A stretch of DNA of 64,000 bases from Thermodesulfobacteriota bacterium (GCA_030550555.1 JAUQPD010000037.1:100628-164627), one strand, 5' to 3'; positions 38,189 to 48,535 are shown, numbered from the stretch's first letter. Numbers and translations: made by a program. Notes: generated by a model from the letters alone, not told the origin.

Positions 38189-38219
38189 TTGAAAATTTCC
38201 GAGAAATCTTGTTTATAAT
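38189..38219 (+). promoter_or_regulatory. possible promoter of purM-glyQS-selB
   Basis: A perfect -10 TATAAT (38214-38219) has TTGAAA (38189-38194) upstream, with a long 19-base gap. A leader of about 50 bases would precede the purM ATG at 38277. No purine riboswitch fold is apparent. Confidence 0.45.
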
Positions 38220-38276
38220 TAATTTTGGTTTAAAATTGAGCTCTGACTATTGGAGCTAGCAGTAGGGAGCGCTTAC

Positions 38277-39323
38277 ATGGATAAAGCTGAGCGTTATAAA
38301 GAGGCAGGAGTTGATCTTGAAAAGGCAACTCTTCTTGTAGAGATTGTTAGGCAGAGGACGAAAAGACTAAATCAAAAAAATGTCATTTCCTCAATAGGAA
38401 GCTATTCAGGGCTATATTCTCTCGACACTTCCTTGGTTAAAAATCCTGTTTTAGTTGCCTCGACTGATGGAGTTGGGACCAAGATTAAACTTGCCATTCT
38501 TGCAGACATTCATCGTGGAATTGGTGTTGACCTTGTAGCCATGTGCGTAAATGACATAATTACCTGTGGGGCTCGGCCACTCTTTTTTTTAGACTACATT
38601 GCTATGGGAAAATTCAACGAGAAAATCTTTACTGAACTCATTGAGGGAATAGTTGATGCCTGTGAGCAGGCAGGATGTGCCCTCCTTGGTGGCGAGACCG
38701 CAGAGATGCCAGGAATGTACGGAGAAAATGAATATGATCTTGCTGGCTTCGTGGTAGGCCTTGTTGAAAGAGATAGGATAATTGATGGTTCTGAAATCTC
38801 TTTTGGCGATGTGTTGATAGGAATTGCCTCAAGTGGACTCCACAGTAATGGCTTCTCTCTTGTGCGAAGAGTACTTCTTGAAGAACATAAGCTAAGTCTT
38901 GACTATGTTCCCTCCGAATTGGGGAGACCTCTTGGTGAGATCCTTCTAACTCCTACAAAAATCTACGTTCAAACTATAATGACCCTTATCAACAGAGGAT
39001 TACGCATAAAAGGGATTGCCCACATCACAGGTGGGGGATTTTTCGACAACATCCCAAGAATACTTCCAAAAAACTGTAAGGTCATCATTGATAAAAGTGC
39101 TTGGGAATGGCCTCCAATATTCAAGTATCTTCAGGTGCTCGGAAAGATCTCAGAAACAGAGATGTATCATGTCTTTAATTGTGGTATAGGAATGATACTT
39201 ATTGTAGAGAAATCTCTCGTAGATGAGGTAAAGACCTTTTTGAATGCCCTTGGAGAGCAGGCCTATGTTTTAGGATATGTTGATAGAAGGATTGAAGGAG
39301 AAAATCAGGTTGTTCTCGTGTAG
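38277..39323 (+). CDS. purM: phosphoribosylformylglycinamidine cyclo-ligase (AIR synthase)
   Basis: About 348 residues. It closes the imidazole ring in purine synthesis. Motifs are YKEAGVDLEKATLLVE, LVASTDGVGTKIKLA, GVDLVAMCVNDIITCGARPLFFLDYIA, LLGGETAEMPGMY, GIASSGLHSNGFSLVR and IAHITGGGFFDNIPR. The ORF track starts at TTG 38250; ATG 38277 (MDKAERYKEAG) fits the family and has AGGGAG upstream. It leads purM-glyQ-glyS-selB. Confidence 0.97.
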   Translation: MDKAERYKEAGVDLEKATLLVEIVRQRTKRLNQKNVISSIGSYSGLYSLDTSLVKNPVLVASTDGVGTKIKLAILADIHRGIGVDLVAMCVNDIITCGARPLFFLDYIAMGKFNEKIFTELIEGIVDACEQAGCALLGGETAEMPGMYGENEYDLAGFVVGLVERDRIIDGSEISFGDVLIGIASSGLHSNGFSLVRRVLLEEHKLSLDYVPSELGRPLGEILLTPTKIYVQTIMTLINRGLRIKGIAHITGGGFFDNIPRILPKNCKVIIDKSAWEWPPIFKYLQVLGKISETEMYHVFNCGIGMILIVEKSLVDEVKTFLNALGEQAYVLGYVDRRIEGENQVVLV

Positions 39324-39337
39324 AGGTATTTTGAGAG

Positions 39338-40180
39338 ATGTTTTTTCAACAGGTTATTGCTAAGCTCAATGAATTTTGGAGTGAGAGGAGCTGTGTTATT
39401 TTGCAACCCTATGATGTGGAATCAGGTGCTGGAACCTTTCATCCAGCAACTTTTCTCAGGGCTCTTGGGCCTGATCCCTGGGCCTGTGCCTATGTGGCTC
39501 CCTCAAGAAGGCCAACTGACGGAAGATATGGGGAAAACCCAAATAGGCTCCAACACTACTATCAATATCAAGTCATTATTAAACCATCCCCTCTAAACAT
39601 CCAGGATCTCTATCTTGAAAGTCTAAAGTATCTTGGAATAGACCCTGAGGAACACGATATTCGTTTTGTTGAAGACGACTGGGAGTCCCCGACGCTTGGT
39701 GCTTGGGGCCTTGGATGGGAGGTCTGGTTAGATGGAATGGAGATAACTCAGTTTACCTACTTCCAACAGGTAGGAGGTATAGAATGTAGACCGGTAACAG
39801 TGGAAATTACCTATGGCTTAGAGAGGCTTGCTATGTATCTCCAGGGTGTCGACAATGTCTTCGAATTAAAATGGAATGAGAGTGTTTCTTATGGAGATGT
39901 CCATCTTCGTGGAGAGATAGAGTTTTCCATCTACAATTTTGAGTGTGCGGATATAGGATTACTTAGGGAGCTTTTTGACCGCTATGAGGCAGAGGCTTTG
40001 AGGCTTTTTAGTCTTGGCCTTGCTCTTCCGGGATATGACTATGTCCTTAAGTGTTCACACACCTTTAACCTTCTTGATGCAAGAGGAGCCCTTTCACCTA
40101 TTGAGCGAGCAAACTACATAGCACGAGTTAGAGCTCTTGCCAAAAAGGCAGGGGAAACTTGGCTTGAGAAGAGGAGATGA
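39338..40180 (+). CDS. glyQ: glycine--tRNA ligase alpha subunit
   Basis: 280 residues, the catalytic subunit of the bacterial tetrameric GlyRS (class II). [72 protein letters not shown] and [24 protein letters not shown] are diagnostic. The stop overlaps the glyS start by 4 bases, favouring equal production of both subunits. Confidence 0.98.
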   Translation: MFFQQVIAKLNEFWSERSCVILQPYDVESGAGTFHPATFLRALGPDPWACAYVAPSRRPTDGRYGENPNRLQHYYQYQVIIKPSPLNIQDLYLESLKYLGIDPEEHDIRFVEDDWESPTLGAWGLGWEVWLDGMEITQFTYFQQVGGIECRPVTVEITYGLERLAMYLQGVDNVFELKWNESVSYGDVHLRGEIEFSIYNFECADIGLLRELFDRYEAEALRLFSLGLALPGYDYVLKCSHTFNLLDARGALSPIERANYIARVRALAKKAGETWLEKRR

Positions 40181-42249
40181 AGAAAAACCTACTCTTTGAA
40201 ATAGGCACAGAAGAACTTCCTGCAAGATTCATCGAACCTGCATTAGAAAGTATTAGAAATTTCTTAGAAAAGACCCTAAAAGAGTTAGAACTTGCCTATG
40301 AAGATATTAAAACAGGGGGGACTGCAAGACGCCTTGCTGTTTCAGTCTTAAATTTAGAAGAAAAACAAAAGGATCGAGAAGAGGAGATTTTAGGTCCTTC
40401 CGTCTCAGTTGCTCTTGATAAAGCAGGAAACTTTACTCCAGCTCTCCTTGGCTTTGCAAGAAAACACGGGGTTAACACAGATGCCCTTTACATAAAAGAT
40501 ACTCCTAAGGGAAGATATTTCTGTTTCAAAAAGACCATTGAGGGAAAGAGAACTGAAGAACTACTCCCTGCCCTTCTAATTGATCTTCTCAAGAATGTCT
40601 ATTTCCCTAAGAAGATGCGTTGGGCAGATTTCGAGTTTCCCTTTGCAAGACCTATTAGATGGCTACTTGCACTATATGGACAAGAGGTTATCTCACTCGA
40701 AATAAACGGCATAAAAAGTGATAGATTCTCCTATGGACATCGTTTTCTCTCTGCAAGGCCTATAGAATTTAAAGAAGCCTGTTGGGAGACCTACAAAAGG
40801 GTCCTTGAAGAAAATTTTGTCCTTGTGGATATTGAAGATAGGCTTAGGAGAACTAAGGAGGAAATTGAAAAGGTTGCTCACCCCATTGGAAAGGTTGACC
40901 TAAGAAGTGAACTTTTAACTGAAAATGCCCATCTTGTTGAATATCCCTTCCCTACCCTTGGAACCTTTCCTGAAAAATTTCTCAAAATGCCTTCAAAACT
41001 TGTCGTCACAGCCCTTCAGGAGCATCAACGATATTTCGTAATTTATAATGAAACTCAACAACTACTTCCTTACTTTATAGCGGTAAACAACAATCGTCCA
41101 AAGGATGTAAGTATTCTTGTAAGAGGGCATGAAAGAGTTGCTAAGGCGAGACTTGAAGATGCCCTTTTCTATTATGAAAGAGATCTAAAAACTCCTCTCT
41201 CAGCAAAGATAGAAAAACTAAAGGGCATAGTTTATCATATAAAATGTGGCACCCTTTATGATAAGACTTTGCGATTAATAGAGCTTGGGAAATTTCTTTC
41301 AAAAAAACTTTTTCCCACGCTGTCTCTGGAGCTTGTAGAAGAGGCCTGTAGATACTCTAAGGCTGATCTTGCCTCTGAGGTAGTAAAAGAATTTCCATCT
41401 CTTCAAGGATTTATGGGAGCTCACTATCTCCAAATCGAAGGAAAGAGGGAGATCTCCCCTGCTCTTTATGAACAGTATCTGCCCAATCCTCAGGATGAGA
41501 GATTTCCTGAGACAGAGATAGGAACTATTCTCTCTCTTGCAGACAAACTGGATCATCTCTGTGCTATGTTTGGTGTTGGTGAGAGGGCAACTGGGGAAGG
41601 TGATCCCTTTGGTCTAAGAAGGGCTGGGCTAGGAATCTTAAAAATTCTCATAGAAAAGAAGCTCCTCCTCAACCTGGAAGAAGTTCTACCCTATGCGGTA
41701 ACTCTCTTAGAAGAGCAGGGATTCCTTCGAGAGAGCTCTCCTGAAGAGGAAATTATAGACTTTTTAAGAAAACGCCTTGAATGGGAGTTCTTAAATCTCG
41801 GCTTCTCCAAAAACTTCATCTATGCGGTCATAGAAAAACCACTTAATCCCTATGACTTATATCTGCGAATCTCTGCAATTAGGGCTCTTTCTGTTTCTGA
41901 AGACTTTAAAGACCTTTTAATTGTCTTCAAAAGGGTAACTCAAATTCTCAAAAATGTAGATACCTCTCAACTTGGCGATATCAAACCAGAGCTCTTCCAG
42001 TCTGAAGAAGAACACCTTCTTTGGAGGACCCTTCTTGAACAAGAAAAAGAACTCCTGGCCTTATTTGAAGAGAGAAGCTATGTTTCATACCTTGAACGGC
42101 TTCTCTTTTTCAAAGAACCTATACATCGTTTCTTTGAGAAAGTCTTTGTTATGGTGGAAGATGTTAATCTCAAAAACAACCGTTTGGCCCTTTTAAATAA
42201 ACTTGCCAATAATTTTCTTAAATTTGGTGATCTCGCTTATGTTTTTTAG
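40177..42249 (+). CDS. glyS: glycine--tRNA ligase beta subunit
   Basis: 690 residues, of normal length. It recognises tRNA-Gly and carries an anticodon-binding domain. [80 protein letters not shown] and [16 protein letters not shown] are conserved, as is [14 protein letters not shown] from the HD-like region. It is coupled to glyQ; selB starts 15 bases later. Confidence 0.98.
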   Translation: MKKNLLFEIGTEELPARFIEPALESIRNFLEKTLKELELAYEDIKTGGTARRLAVSVLNLEEKQKDREEEILGPSVSVALDKAGNFTPALLGFARKHGVNTDALYIKDTPKGRYFCFKKTIEGKRTEELLPALLIDLLKNVYFPKKMRWADFEFPFARPIRWLLALYGQEVISLEINGIKSDRFSYGHRFLSARPIEFKEACWETYKRVLEENFVLVDIEDRLRRTKEEIEKVAHPIGKVDLRSELLTENAHLVEYPFPTLGTFPEKFLKMPSKLVVTALQEHQRYFVIYNETQQLLPYFIAVNNNRPKDVSILVRGHERVAKARLEDALFYYERDLKTPLSAKIEKLKGIVYHIKCGTLYDKTLRLIELGKFLSKKLFPTLSLELVEEACRYSKADLASEVVKEFPSLQGFMGAHYLQIEGKREISPALYEQYLPNPQDERFPETEIGTILSLADKLDHLCAMFGVGERATGEGDPFGLRRAGLGILKILIEKKLLLNLEEVLPYAVTLLEEQGFLRESSPEEEIIDFLRKRLEWEFLNLGFSKNFIYAVIEKPLNPYDLYLRISAIRALSVSEDFKDLLIVFKRVTQILKNVDTSQLGDIKPELFQSEEEHLLWRTLLEQEKELLALFEERSYVSYLERLLFFKEPIHRFFEKVFVMVEDVNLKNNRLALLNKLANNFLKFGDLAYVF

Positions 42250-42264
42250 CCATTAGTCGCGGGA

Positions 42265-44205
42265 ATGAAGCTCCAGTCCTCTCAAGTCACTAAAAAAGCC
42301 ATTGTAGTAGGCACAGCAGGGCACATAGATCATGGGAAGACAAGCCTTGTCAAGGCCCTAACTGGTATTGATACAGACAGGCTTAAAGAGGAGAAAGAGA
42401 GAGGAATAACTATTGATATCGGTTTTGCAAGCCTTGTCCTTCCCTCAGGACATCTCATTAGTATTGTCGATGTTCCTGGGCATGAAAGATTTATCAGAAA
42501 TATGGTTGCTGGTGCCTCTGGAATAGATCTTGTAATGCTTGTTATCTCTGCAGATGAAGGTGTGATGCCTCAGACAAGGGAACATCTTGAAATTTGTGAA
42601 TTTTTAGGAATCAAAAGTGGCTTTGTAGTTTTGACGAAAGTAGATCTTGTTGATGAAGAATGGCTTGAATTTGTTAGAGAAGATGTAAAGGAGTTTTTAA
42701 AGGGCACTTTCTTAGAGGGAGCTCCCATAGTGCCTTTTTCCTCTGTAACTTTTCAGGGAAAAAATGAAATCTTAAGAATTCTCGAAGAGATGGCTGAAAG
42801 AGTAACTTCTAAAGACCTGGATCAACCCTTCAGGATGCCAATTGATGGGGTTTTTACGGTTAAAGGCTTTGGGCTCATTGTCAGAGGAACAGCCTTAAAC
42901 GGCATTGTCCATTTAAATCAGGAATTAATTATCTATCCACAGAAAAGACCAGTAAAGGTCCGTAATATCCAGGTTCATGGAGTAAACAGAGAGAGTGCCC
43001 ATGCGGGAATGAGAACCGCACTCAATATCACGGGAATTGAAAAGGATGAAGTTAGTCGTGGAGATGTGATAGCAGAGCCTGGAATTTTAGAGCCCTCACA
43101 ATGGCTTGATGTAAAAATTAGAACCATAAAAGACCTGGATCCTCCACTTAAGAACTTTGAAAATCTTCTCCTCTATTTAGGTACTGCTGAGATTACCGCA
43201 AAATTGATCCTCTTTATGAGAGACAACTTGGGAGCTAAAGAGGAAGATGTTGCCCAGCTTTTTCTGGAGAAGCCTGTTGTTTGTTGGAGAGGAGATAGAT
43301 TCATTCTCAGAAGACCTGGCACGAACCAGACAGTTGCTGGTGGCTGGATACTAAATCCTCTTAGCTCAAGAAGGAAAAGAACAAAACCTTGGGAAAAAAA
43401 GGAGTTGGAACTACTTACAACTACTAATACATCAGATCTTATACTTTATCTGCTTAACAAAAAGGGCCCTCTTGGGTTAAACAAAAGAATTTTAGCCTTA
43501 ACTCTCTCAATTTTTGGGAAGAAATTGGAGGAAGAGTTAAATAAAGTTAGAGCCAATCTCCTTGAATTGCGTCAAGGAGATGAGAATTATCTCTTCACAA
43601 GAACTTCACTTGAGGAATTGAAAGATGATATTCTTGAGAAGCTTAAAAAGTATCATGAAAACAACCCCTTCAGTCCTGGCATATCAAAAGAAGCACTTAG
43701 GACAAGACTTGGACTAGAGGTTAGAGATATTCTCTATGAGCAAGCTTTAGAGGAACTGGTCAAAGAAAATAAAATTGTTAGAGAGAAAGAGCTTTATTTC
43801 CTTGCAGAGTTTAAAGCTCTGTCATCAGGGGAGGTTGAAGAGCTTAAATGGCAAATAGAACAAAAGTTTTTAAAGGAGGGGCTTACACCTCGCGACTTTG
43901 AGGAGATTTTACTTGACTTTAAGGAGAACTATCAGGCAATATCGGAGCTCTCCAAAACCCTTCTTCGCGAAGGAAAACTCGTAAAATTAACGGAAAAACT
44001 GGTCTTTCATAGACAAATTCTGGAAGAGGTTAAACAAAAGGTTTTGGAATATTTTAGGAAAAAAAATGAATTGACTATCAGTGATTTTAGAGTGCTTGTA
44101 GGTGAAGGAGTTAGTAGAAAATATTTGATACCTTTACTTGAATATCTGGACAAAGAAAAGATAACCTTAAGAATTGGGGATAAAAGAGTTCTTAGGAAAA
44201 GGTGA
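42265..44205 (+). CDS. selB: selenocysteine-specific translation elongation factor
   Basis: 646 residues. It delivers Sec-tRNA to UGA codons followed by a SECIS hairpin. The G domain is EF-Tu-like: [20 protein letters not shown] (G1, Lys25), [19 protein letters not shown] (switch I), [12 protein letters not shown] (G3) and TKVD (G4). The SelB-specific domain 2/3 region ([17 protein letters not shown]) follows. The C-terminal 250 residues are winged-helix repeats that bind the SECIS RNA ([53 protein letters not shown]). selA and tRNA-Sec are not adjacent. Its presence supports UGA recoding in this organism. Confidence 0.96.
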   Translation: MKLQSSQVTKKAIVVGTAGHIDHGKTSLVKALTGIDTDRLKEEKERGITIDIGFASLVLPSGHLISIVDVPGHERFIRNMVAGASGIDLVMLVISADEGVMPQTREHLEICEFLGIKSGFVVLTKVDLVDEEWLEFVREDVKEFLKGTFLEGAPIVPFSSVTFQGKNEILRILEEMAERVTSKDLDQPFRMPIDGVFTVKGFGLIVRGTALNGIVHLNQELIIYPQKRPVKVRNIQVHGVNRESAHAGMRTALNITGIEKDEVSRGDVIAEPGILEPSQWLDVKIRTIKDLDPPLKNFENLLLYLGTAEITAKLILFMRDNLGAKEEDVAQLFLEKPVVCWRGDRFILRRPGTNQTVAGGWILNPLSSRRKRTKPWEKKELELLTTTNTSDLILYLLNKKGPLGLNKRILALTLSIFGKKLEEELNKVRANLLELRQGDENYLFTRTSLEELKDDILEKLKKYHENNPFSPGISKEALRTRLGLEVRDILYEQALEELVKENKIVREKELYFLAEFKALSSGEVEELKWQIEQKFLKEGLTPRDFEEILLDFKENYQAISELSKTLLREGKLVKLTEKLVFHRQILEEVKQKVLEYFRKKNELTISDFRVLVGEGVSRKYLIPLLEYLDKEKITLRIGDKRVLRKR

Positions 44206-46563
44206 TTACTTTTTCTTTTTCTTCTTTTTTTTCTTTTTAGAAGGACTTTCTTTGCTTATTTCGTAGAATTTTCTAAGATTTTCAAGAACTTTTTTGTGGA
44301 ATTTATCAGCCTTCATTCCTGTTAAAATTTCTATTGCATCATCAACATTTTCAATTGTATAAATTGTAAACTTATTATCCTTAATGTCATTTAAGACTTC
44401 TTCATCTAGTAGAAGATTATCTAAATTTTGTATTGGAATAATTACACCTTGTTTTCCTGTAAAATTGATAATTTTACAAACTTTATAAAATCCTTCTACT
44501 TTTTCTTTTATACCTCCTACTGGTTGAATATTTCCAAACTGATCAATGGAGCCTGTTATAGCAATGTCTTGTCTTATTGGAACTTTAGCAATAGCTGATA
44601 ATATTGCTATCAATTCTGCACAAGATGCACTATCTCCTTCCACTGGTTCATAAGCCTGTTCAAAAGTAATAGAGCATGATAGCTGTATAGGAAAATCTGT
44701 TGTATATTTATGATATATATACGAAGAAAGAGTTAGAACACCTTTACTATGTATCGGTCCACTCATATCTATTTCTCTTTCTATGTTAATTACACCTTTA
44801 GATCCTGGATAAACAGAGGCCGTAATTCTTGATGGTTTTCCAAAAGAATAATCTCCTAAACTTATAACACTTAATGCATTAATCTGTCCTATTTTTTCAC
44901 CATCAATATTTAAAATTATCTTGCCTTCTTTTATGTACTCTCTTATTTTCTCTTCAATGAGATTTAATCTAAAAATCTTCTCTTTGATTGCCTTTTTGAT
45001 ATCCTCTCCGGTTATTTCAGAGTTTTTTGAATTAATATTAGCCTCTTTAAGAATGCTTTTTATATCTTCTAAAATAAGTTTAACTTTTTTTCTATTTCCA
45101 GATTCGTATACAATATATCTATATAGCTCGTTTAATCCTGTAGAGTCTAAATCTTTTAGCTTTTCATCTTCAACTATTTTTTTAACTATTTTAGGAAAGG
45201 AATTAAGAAAAACTTCATCTGCAGGTAAAATGTAATCAAATTCTGCTTTAATTTTGAAAAGTTCGCTAAATTCTTCGTCATAATTTGTCAAAAGATAGTA
45301 TAGAAAAGGGTCACCGATAAGAAAGACTTTTGTCTGAAAGGGCATTGGTTCAGGAAGAAGACCGACATGGGGAACTGGAATCTCTTCCATCATTCCACCC
45401 ATTAGATGGAGTTTCCCATGAAGAAGGGTTCTCTTCAGGATGATCCAAATGTAGGGATTTTTGAGCACTTCCCAAAGGTCAAGAATCAAGAATCCACCAT
45501 TTGCTCTATGTAGACTTCCAGCAGTAAGACTCAAGTGGTCTGCGTAGAGAATTCCCATCTCTGCCCTGTAATTGATCTGCCCAAAGAGCCCTTTCAAAGT
45601 AGGTATTCGTTCATAAACAACTGGAGCACCTTGAGTTTCAGAATTGTCAATTAGCAGATTTATTCTGAACATATTGAGGGCCTTGTTTATACCACTTTGG
45701 ACCATAATGTTTCCTTTAGCCTTTTCCCACTCTATGAAAAGATGTATGTTCTTTATAAGTTCTTTTTTAAGTCTTTGGATATAGGCAATGACCTCATTAA
45801 GGTCCCTAAAGGTCTCTTCAATCTGTTCCAGGGCTCTATTAACCAAATTCTCTGCGATCTTATCTCTCAACCTGAAGAGGGACTCTCCAAATGAGTTGTC
45901 AAGTTCTCTCAATTGTCGCATGTAATCTCTGAAGATAGGTTCAAAGTCTTTAAGATTTTTTTGGTATTCCTCCCTGATTCGGGGATCTTTGAAGAGCTCT
46001 TCTTCAGATATGGGGGCTTCGATTCTAAAGAGAGGAAGAAGCTTCACACCTTGAGGGCTAAAGAGGACCATCAGGTTATATTCTTTTGCTTTTTCTGAGA
46101 GTTCGTTGAAAATTTTCTCCCTCTTTGCGTCAATCTCTTTAGATAGGGCAGAGAGTTCCTCTTCGTATTCTTTTCCCTCAAAGGCTTTAAAGGTCTCCCT
46201 TTTGAGAAAATTGAGAGCTTCCTCAATGCCCTCTTCTAATTTTCGTCCAAATCCTGCAGGAAGAAGAAGACATTTGGGTTTTGCAGGGTCATCAAAGTTG
46301 TTGACGTAACAGACATCTGGAGGTTTAGGTGAAGTGCGCGCAACTTCCTGTATCCTTTTTAGAGTATAACGAGTTCTTCCAATCCCTCTTGGCCCACAGA
46401 CATAGACATTATAGCCCCTATCATTTAAGCTTAAAGCAAGATCAAAGGCTTGCTCGAGTCTCCTCTGATGGGGAAACAACTCTTCTGAAATGATCTCCCT
46501 TGTTCCAAATTTAAACACCGCCTCAACATGTATTTCTTGATAATTCAGTTTTCTCACACCCAT
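44206..46563 (-). CDS. Lon-like ATP-dependent protease (AAA_32/LonB-like)
   Basis: About 785 residues. The N-terminal part fits the AAA_32 Lon-like family: FPHQRRLEQAFDLALSLNDRGYNVYVCGPRGIGRTR (a P-loop with Arg in place of Lys, common in this group) and LHRANGGFLILDLWEVLKNP (Walker B-like). The C-terminal Lon protease domain carries Ser in EGDSASCAELIAIL and Lys in GGIKEKVEGF, the catalytic dyad. The ORF-track GTG at 46581 is poor; ATG 46563 has AGAGG 7 bases upstream. It ends in ten consecutive lysines, and the protease half is AT-rich. Stops of selB and this gene abut. Confidence 0.9.
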   Translation of the reverse strand: MGVRKLNYQEIHVEAVFKFGTREIISEELFPHQRRLEQAFDLALSLNDRGYNVYVCGPRGIGRTRYTLKRIQEVARTSPKPPDVCYVNNFDDPAKPKCLLLPAGFGRKLEEGIEEALNFLKRETFKAFEGKEYEEELSALSKEIDAKREKIFNELSEKAKEYNLMVLFSPQGVKLLPLFRIEAPISEEELFKDPRIREEYQKNLKDFEPIFRDYMRQLRELDNSFGESLFRLRDKIAENLVNRALEQIEETFRDLNEVIAYIQRLKKELIKNIHLFIEWEKAKGNIMVQSGINKALNMFRINLLIDNSETQGAPVVYERIPTLKGLFGQINYRAEMGILYADHLSLTAGSLHRANGGFLILDLWEVLKNPYIWIILKRTLLHGKLHLMGGMMEEIPVPHVGLLPEPMPFQTKVFLIGDPFLYYLLTNYDEEFSELFKIKAEFDYILPADEVFLNSFPKIVKKIVEDEKLKDLDSTGLNELYRYIVYESGNRKKVKLILEDIKSILKEANINSKNSEITGEDIKKAIKEKIFRLNLIEEKIREYIKEGKIILNIDGEKIGQINALSVISLGDYSFGKPSRITASVYPGSKGVINIEREIDMSGPIHSKGVLTLSSYIYHKYTTDFPIQLSCSITFEQAYEPVEGDSASCAELIAILSAIAKVPIRQDIAITGSIDQFGNIQPVGGIKEKVEGFYKVCKIINFTGKQGVIIPIQNLDNLLLDEEVLNDIKDNKFTIYTIENVDDAIEILTGMKADKFHKKVLENLRKFYEISKESPSKKKKKKKKKK

Positions 46564-46623
46564 CTCTAACCTCTTTTTCACACCTTCTTTATACTCAGCT
46601 TATTTTAGAGAACTATCAACAAA

Positions 46624-46648
46624 AAACAAGACATTTCATGCCTTGTTT
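46624..46648. repeat. inverted repeat in the Lon/eamA divergent region
   Basis: AAACAAG and CTTGTTT are separated by 11 bases, with an additional CAT/ATG pairing inside. The right arm contains the TTGTTT that I propose as the eamA -35 box, so this may be an operator. Confidence 0.4.
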
Positions 46649-46670
46649 ATTTAAAAAGAGTGCTTAAATT
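46643..46670 (+). promoter_or_regulatory. candidate promoter of eamA
   Basis: TTGTTT (46643-46648), a 16-base gap, TAAATT (46665-46670). The -10 ends 7 bases before ATG 46678, giving a leaderless or near-leaderless transcript. Confidence 0.45.
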
Positions 46671-46677
46671 ATGCACT

Positions 46678-47112
46678 ATGGAAAAAAAGGCCATATTTCT
46701 CTGGTTAGCTACAATTTTTTTCTGGGGAATAAGTCCTATACTTGAAAAAATTGGTCTTCAGAAGGTGGAGCCCCAAATTGGTCTTTTCATAAGGACTATT
46801 TTTGCCCTAAGTGGGGTAACTGTGTTTCTCCTAATTACCTCAGACATTGAAAAAATCAAGTTGCTCTCTCTACGAGATGTCCTTATCTTAGGCATGAGTG
46901 GGTTAACTGCAGGTTTCTTGGGTATGTATACTTACTTTTCTCTTCTAAAGAGCCATCAGGCCTCTCTTGTTGTTCCCCTAACCGCGACATATCCTCTTGT
47001 GGTTTCTGTTCTTGCAATCTTTCTCCTAAGAGAATCTGTTACACCAAGCAAAATACTAGGAACTGCCCTTATCGTATTGGGCGTCTATTTTCTTTTTCGA
47101 GACTCCTCTTAG
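46678..47112 (+). CDS. single-domain EamA-type membrane transporter (half DMT)
   Basis: About 144 residues with four to five helices and one EamA domain: WLATIFFWGISPILEKIGLQKVEPQIGLFIRTIFALSG, SGLTAGFLGMYTYFSLLKSHQASLVVPLTATYPLVVSVLAIFLLRESVTPSKILGTALIVLGVYFLF. The usual DMT exporter has two such domains, so this half-size type would dimerise. The ORF track starts at GTG 46660; ATG 46678 is used because it begins the conserved region. No ribosome-binding site is visible. Substrate unknown. Confidence 0.82.
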   Translation: MEKKAIFLWLATIFFWGISPILEKIGLQKVEPQIGLFIRTIFALSGVTVFLLITSDIEKIKLLSLRDVLILGMSGLTAGFLGMYTYFSLLKSHQASLVVPLTATYPLVVSVLAIFLLRESVTPSKILGTALIVLGVYFLFRDSS

Positions 47113-47117
47113 AGGAG
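47103..47117 (+). terminator. weak hairpin at the eamA stop
   Basis: CTCCTC-TTA-GAGGAG spans the eamA stop codon, followed by a T-rich stretch (TTTCTGCCTTTTTG). The stem is only 6 bp, so this is a weak terminator candidate. Confidence 0.35.
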
Positions 47118-47133
47118 AGTTTCTGCCTTTTTG

Positions 47134-47162
47134 TTGACATTGAGAATGCTGTAAGATATAAT
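47134..47162 (+). promoter_or_regulatory. perfect-consensus sigma-70 promoter
   Basis: TTGACA (47134-47139), 17-base gap, TATAAT (47157-47162), an exact consensus at optimal spacing. The expected start is near 47169, about 20 bases before ATG 47190, with GGAGG in the leader. It should drive the BCAM0308-like, USP, exchanger, folC and helicase genes strongly unless repressed. Confidence 0.85.
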
Positions 47163-47189
47163 GCTCAATAAATCAAAATTGGAGGATCT

Positions 47190-47699
47190 ATGGCGAAGAA
47201 AGGGGAAAAATGGATTCAACACACATGGGAGTTTGAATCAAACAAAGATCCCTATGCAATGACCTACGCACCTGCTGGTGAAGCTGTTTGCCCCAAGTGC
47301 AAATCTGTCTTCAAGGATAAGAGATGGTTCATCGATGAAGAGCTTGCAGAGGAACTGCTTGAAGCAGAAAATGTGCCCAAACTTCTCTGCCCTGGATGCA
47401 GAAAGGCCATAGAAAAATTTGCCATGGGCTATCTCTATCTTTCTGGAGATTTCTGGAAAACCCACAGAGAAGAAATTATGAGACTTATTCAGAACGAATA
47501 TGAAAAGGCAAGAGGGCTTAATCCCTTGCATCAAATTATAAACATATATGACGAAGATGACTATACAGTAATTGAGACAACAACAGACCATTTGGCAGAA
47601 AGATTTGGTAGAGCTATTTATCGTGCTTATAAGGGAGATTTGGAGTTCAAATGGTCAAAGGGGGAAAAGTTAGTTAGGGTTTACTGGAAAAGAGATTAA
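47190..47699 (+). CDS. BCAM0308-family zinc-ribbon protein
   Basis: 169 residues. Two CxxC pairs (VCPKCKS about 34-40 and LCPGCRK about 69-75) form a zinc ribbon, followed by FAMGYLYLSGDFWKTHREEIMRLIQNEYEKARGLNPLHQII and ETTTDHLAERFGRAIYRAYKGDLEFKWSKGEKLVRVYW. This order matches the BCAM0308 family, often near stress genes; the later part resembles an NMD3-like strand-helix region. Function is unproven, perhaps nucleic acid binding. The USP gene follows after 3 bases, which supports a stress-related role. Confidence 0.8.
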   Translation: MAKKGEKWIQHTWEFESNKDPYAMTYAPAGEAVCPKCKSVFKDKRWFIDEELAEELLEAENVPKLLCPGCRKAIEKFAMGYLYLSGDFWKTHREEIMRLIQNEYEKARGLNPLHQIINIYDEDDYTVIETTTDHLAERFGRAIYRAYKGDLEFKWSKGEKLVRVYWKRD

Positions 47700-47702
47700 G
47701 AG

Positions 47703-48527
47703 ATGTCAGGATCCATCGCCCTTGCCATAGATTTCAAAAAATTTACTCCCTCGATTCTAAAAACAGGTGAGTTTCTAAATTTACACATTTATAAAGATTT
47801 CAAGCTTGTTCTCTTTCACATTATTGAGTATTTCTTCACACCTCCTGCTTATTTACTGCCCTACCTTAATGTTGAAAAAGAACGTCTTGAAAGGGAATTA
47901 GAGTCTCTCTCTCACCCCTTAAAGAAAGTTGGTCTTAGGGTAGAAAAGGCAGTTATCTTGGGAGAATTTTGGGAGGCTCTGAAGCACTTTGTAGAAGTTT
48001 TAAAGCCTGAGCTAATAGTCCTTGGCTATGAACCTCATCTTCTCAAAATTCCTACTGCAGAAAAAATTCTTGAGAGAATTGAAATTTCTTTCCTAGTTGT
48101 AAAGGAAAACCCTCTTTATAAGTTAGAAAATATCCTCTGCCCCTTTGACTTCTCTCCGACAGGAACCCTTGCCTTGGTAAAGGCCATGGGGTATGCGGAG
48201 GTCACAGGCTCTAAATTAACTGTCCTCTATGTAATTAATCCTCTTCAATCTCCTGACAAAACTTGCAGTGTCCAGTTTGTAGAAGAAAGACAAAAAGAAA
48301 TGAGGACAGAGTGGGAAAAGCTCATAGAGAAATATCCTTCGCTTGCTGAGGTCCCTTTTATTACAGTGTGTGGAGATAGGGTTGAATCAATTATAAAATT
48401 TTCAAAGGAAATTTCTGCAGATCTTATCATCATGGGAAGGAGAGGCAGAATACTAAACATTGGTCTCGGTTCTCTTAGTAGAGCAATTATCAAAAACTCT
48501 GAAATCCCTGTCTTACTGGTTGTCTGA
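47703..48527 (+). CDS. universal stress protein, tandem UspA domains
   Basis: 274 residues. The N-terminal half (about 1-130) is a degenerate UspA domain (IALAIDFKKFTPSILKTGEF; PELIVLGYEPH); the C-terminal half is canonical, with ILCPFDFSPTGTLALVKAMGYAEVTGSKLTVLYV and the ATP-binding loop DLIIMGRRGRILNIGLGSLSRAIIKNSEIPVLLV (GxxGx9GS-type). It likely binds ATP/AMP through the second domain. It is cotranscribed with the BCAM0308-like and exchanger genes. Confidence 0.92.
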   Translation: MSGSIALAIDFKKFTPSILKTGEFLNLHIYKDFKLVLFHIIEYFFTPPAYLLPYLNVEKERLERELESLSHPLKKVGLRVEKAVILGEFWEALKHFVEVLKPELIVLGYEPHLLKIPTAEKILERIEISFLVVKENPLYKLENILCPFDFSPTGTLALVKAMGYAEVTGSKLTVLYVINPLQSPDKTCSVQFVEERQKEMRTEWEKLIEKYPSLAEVPFITVCGDRVESIIKFSKEISADLIIMGRRGRILNIGLGSLSRAIIKNSEIPVLLVV

Positions 48528-48535
48528 CAGTTAGG

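Noticed and set aside
38021-38276. Purine riboswitch or PurR-type operator before purM
   Set aside because: I found no conserved purine-aptamer core or clear palindrome; only a promoter is proposed.
47238-47591. 117-aa minus-strand ORF opposite the BCAM0308-like gene
   Set aside because: The plus-strand gene has a perfect promoter, ribosome-binding site and zinc-ribbon pattern.
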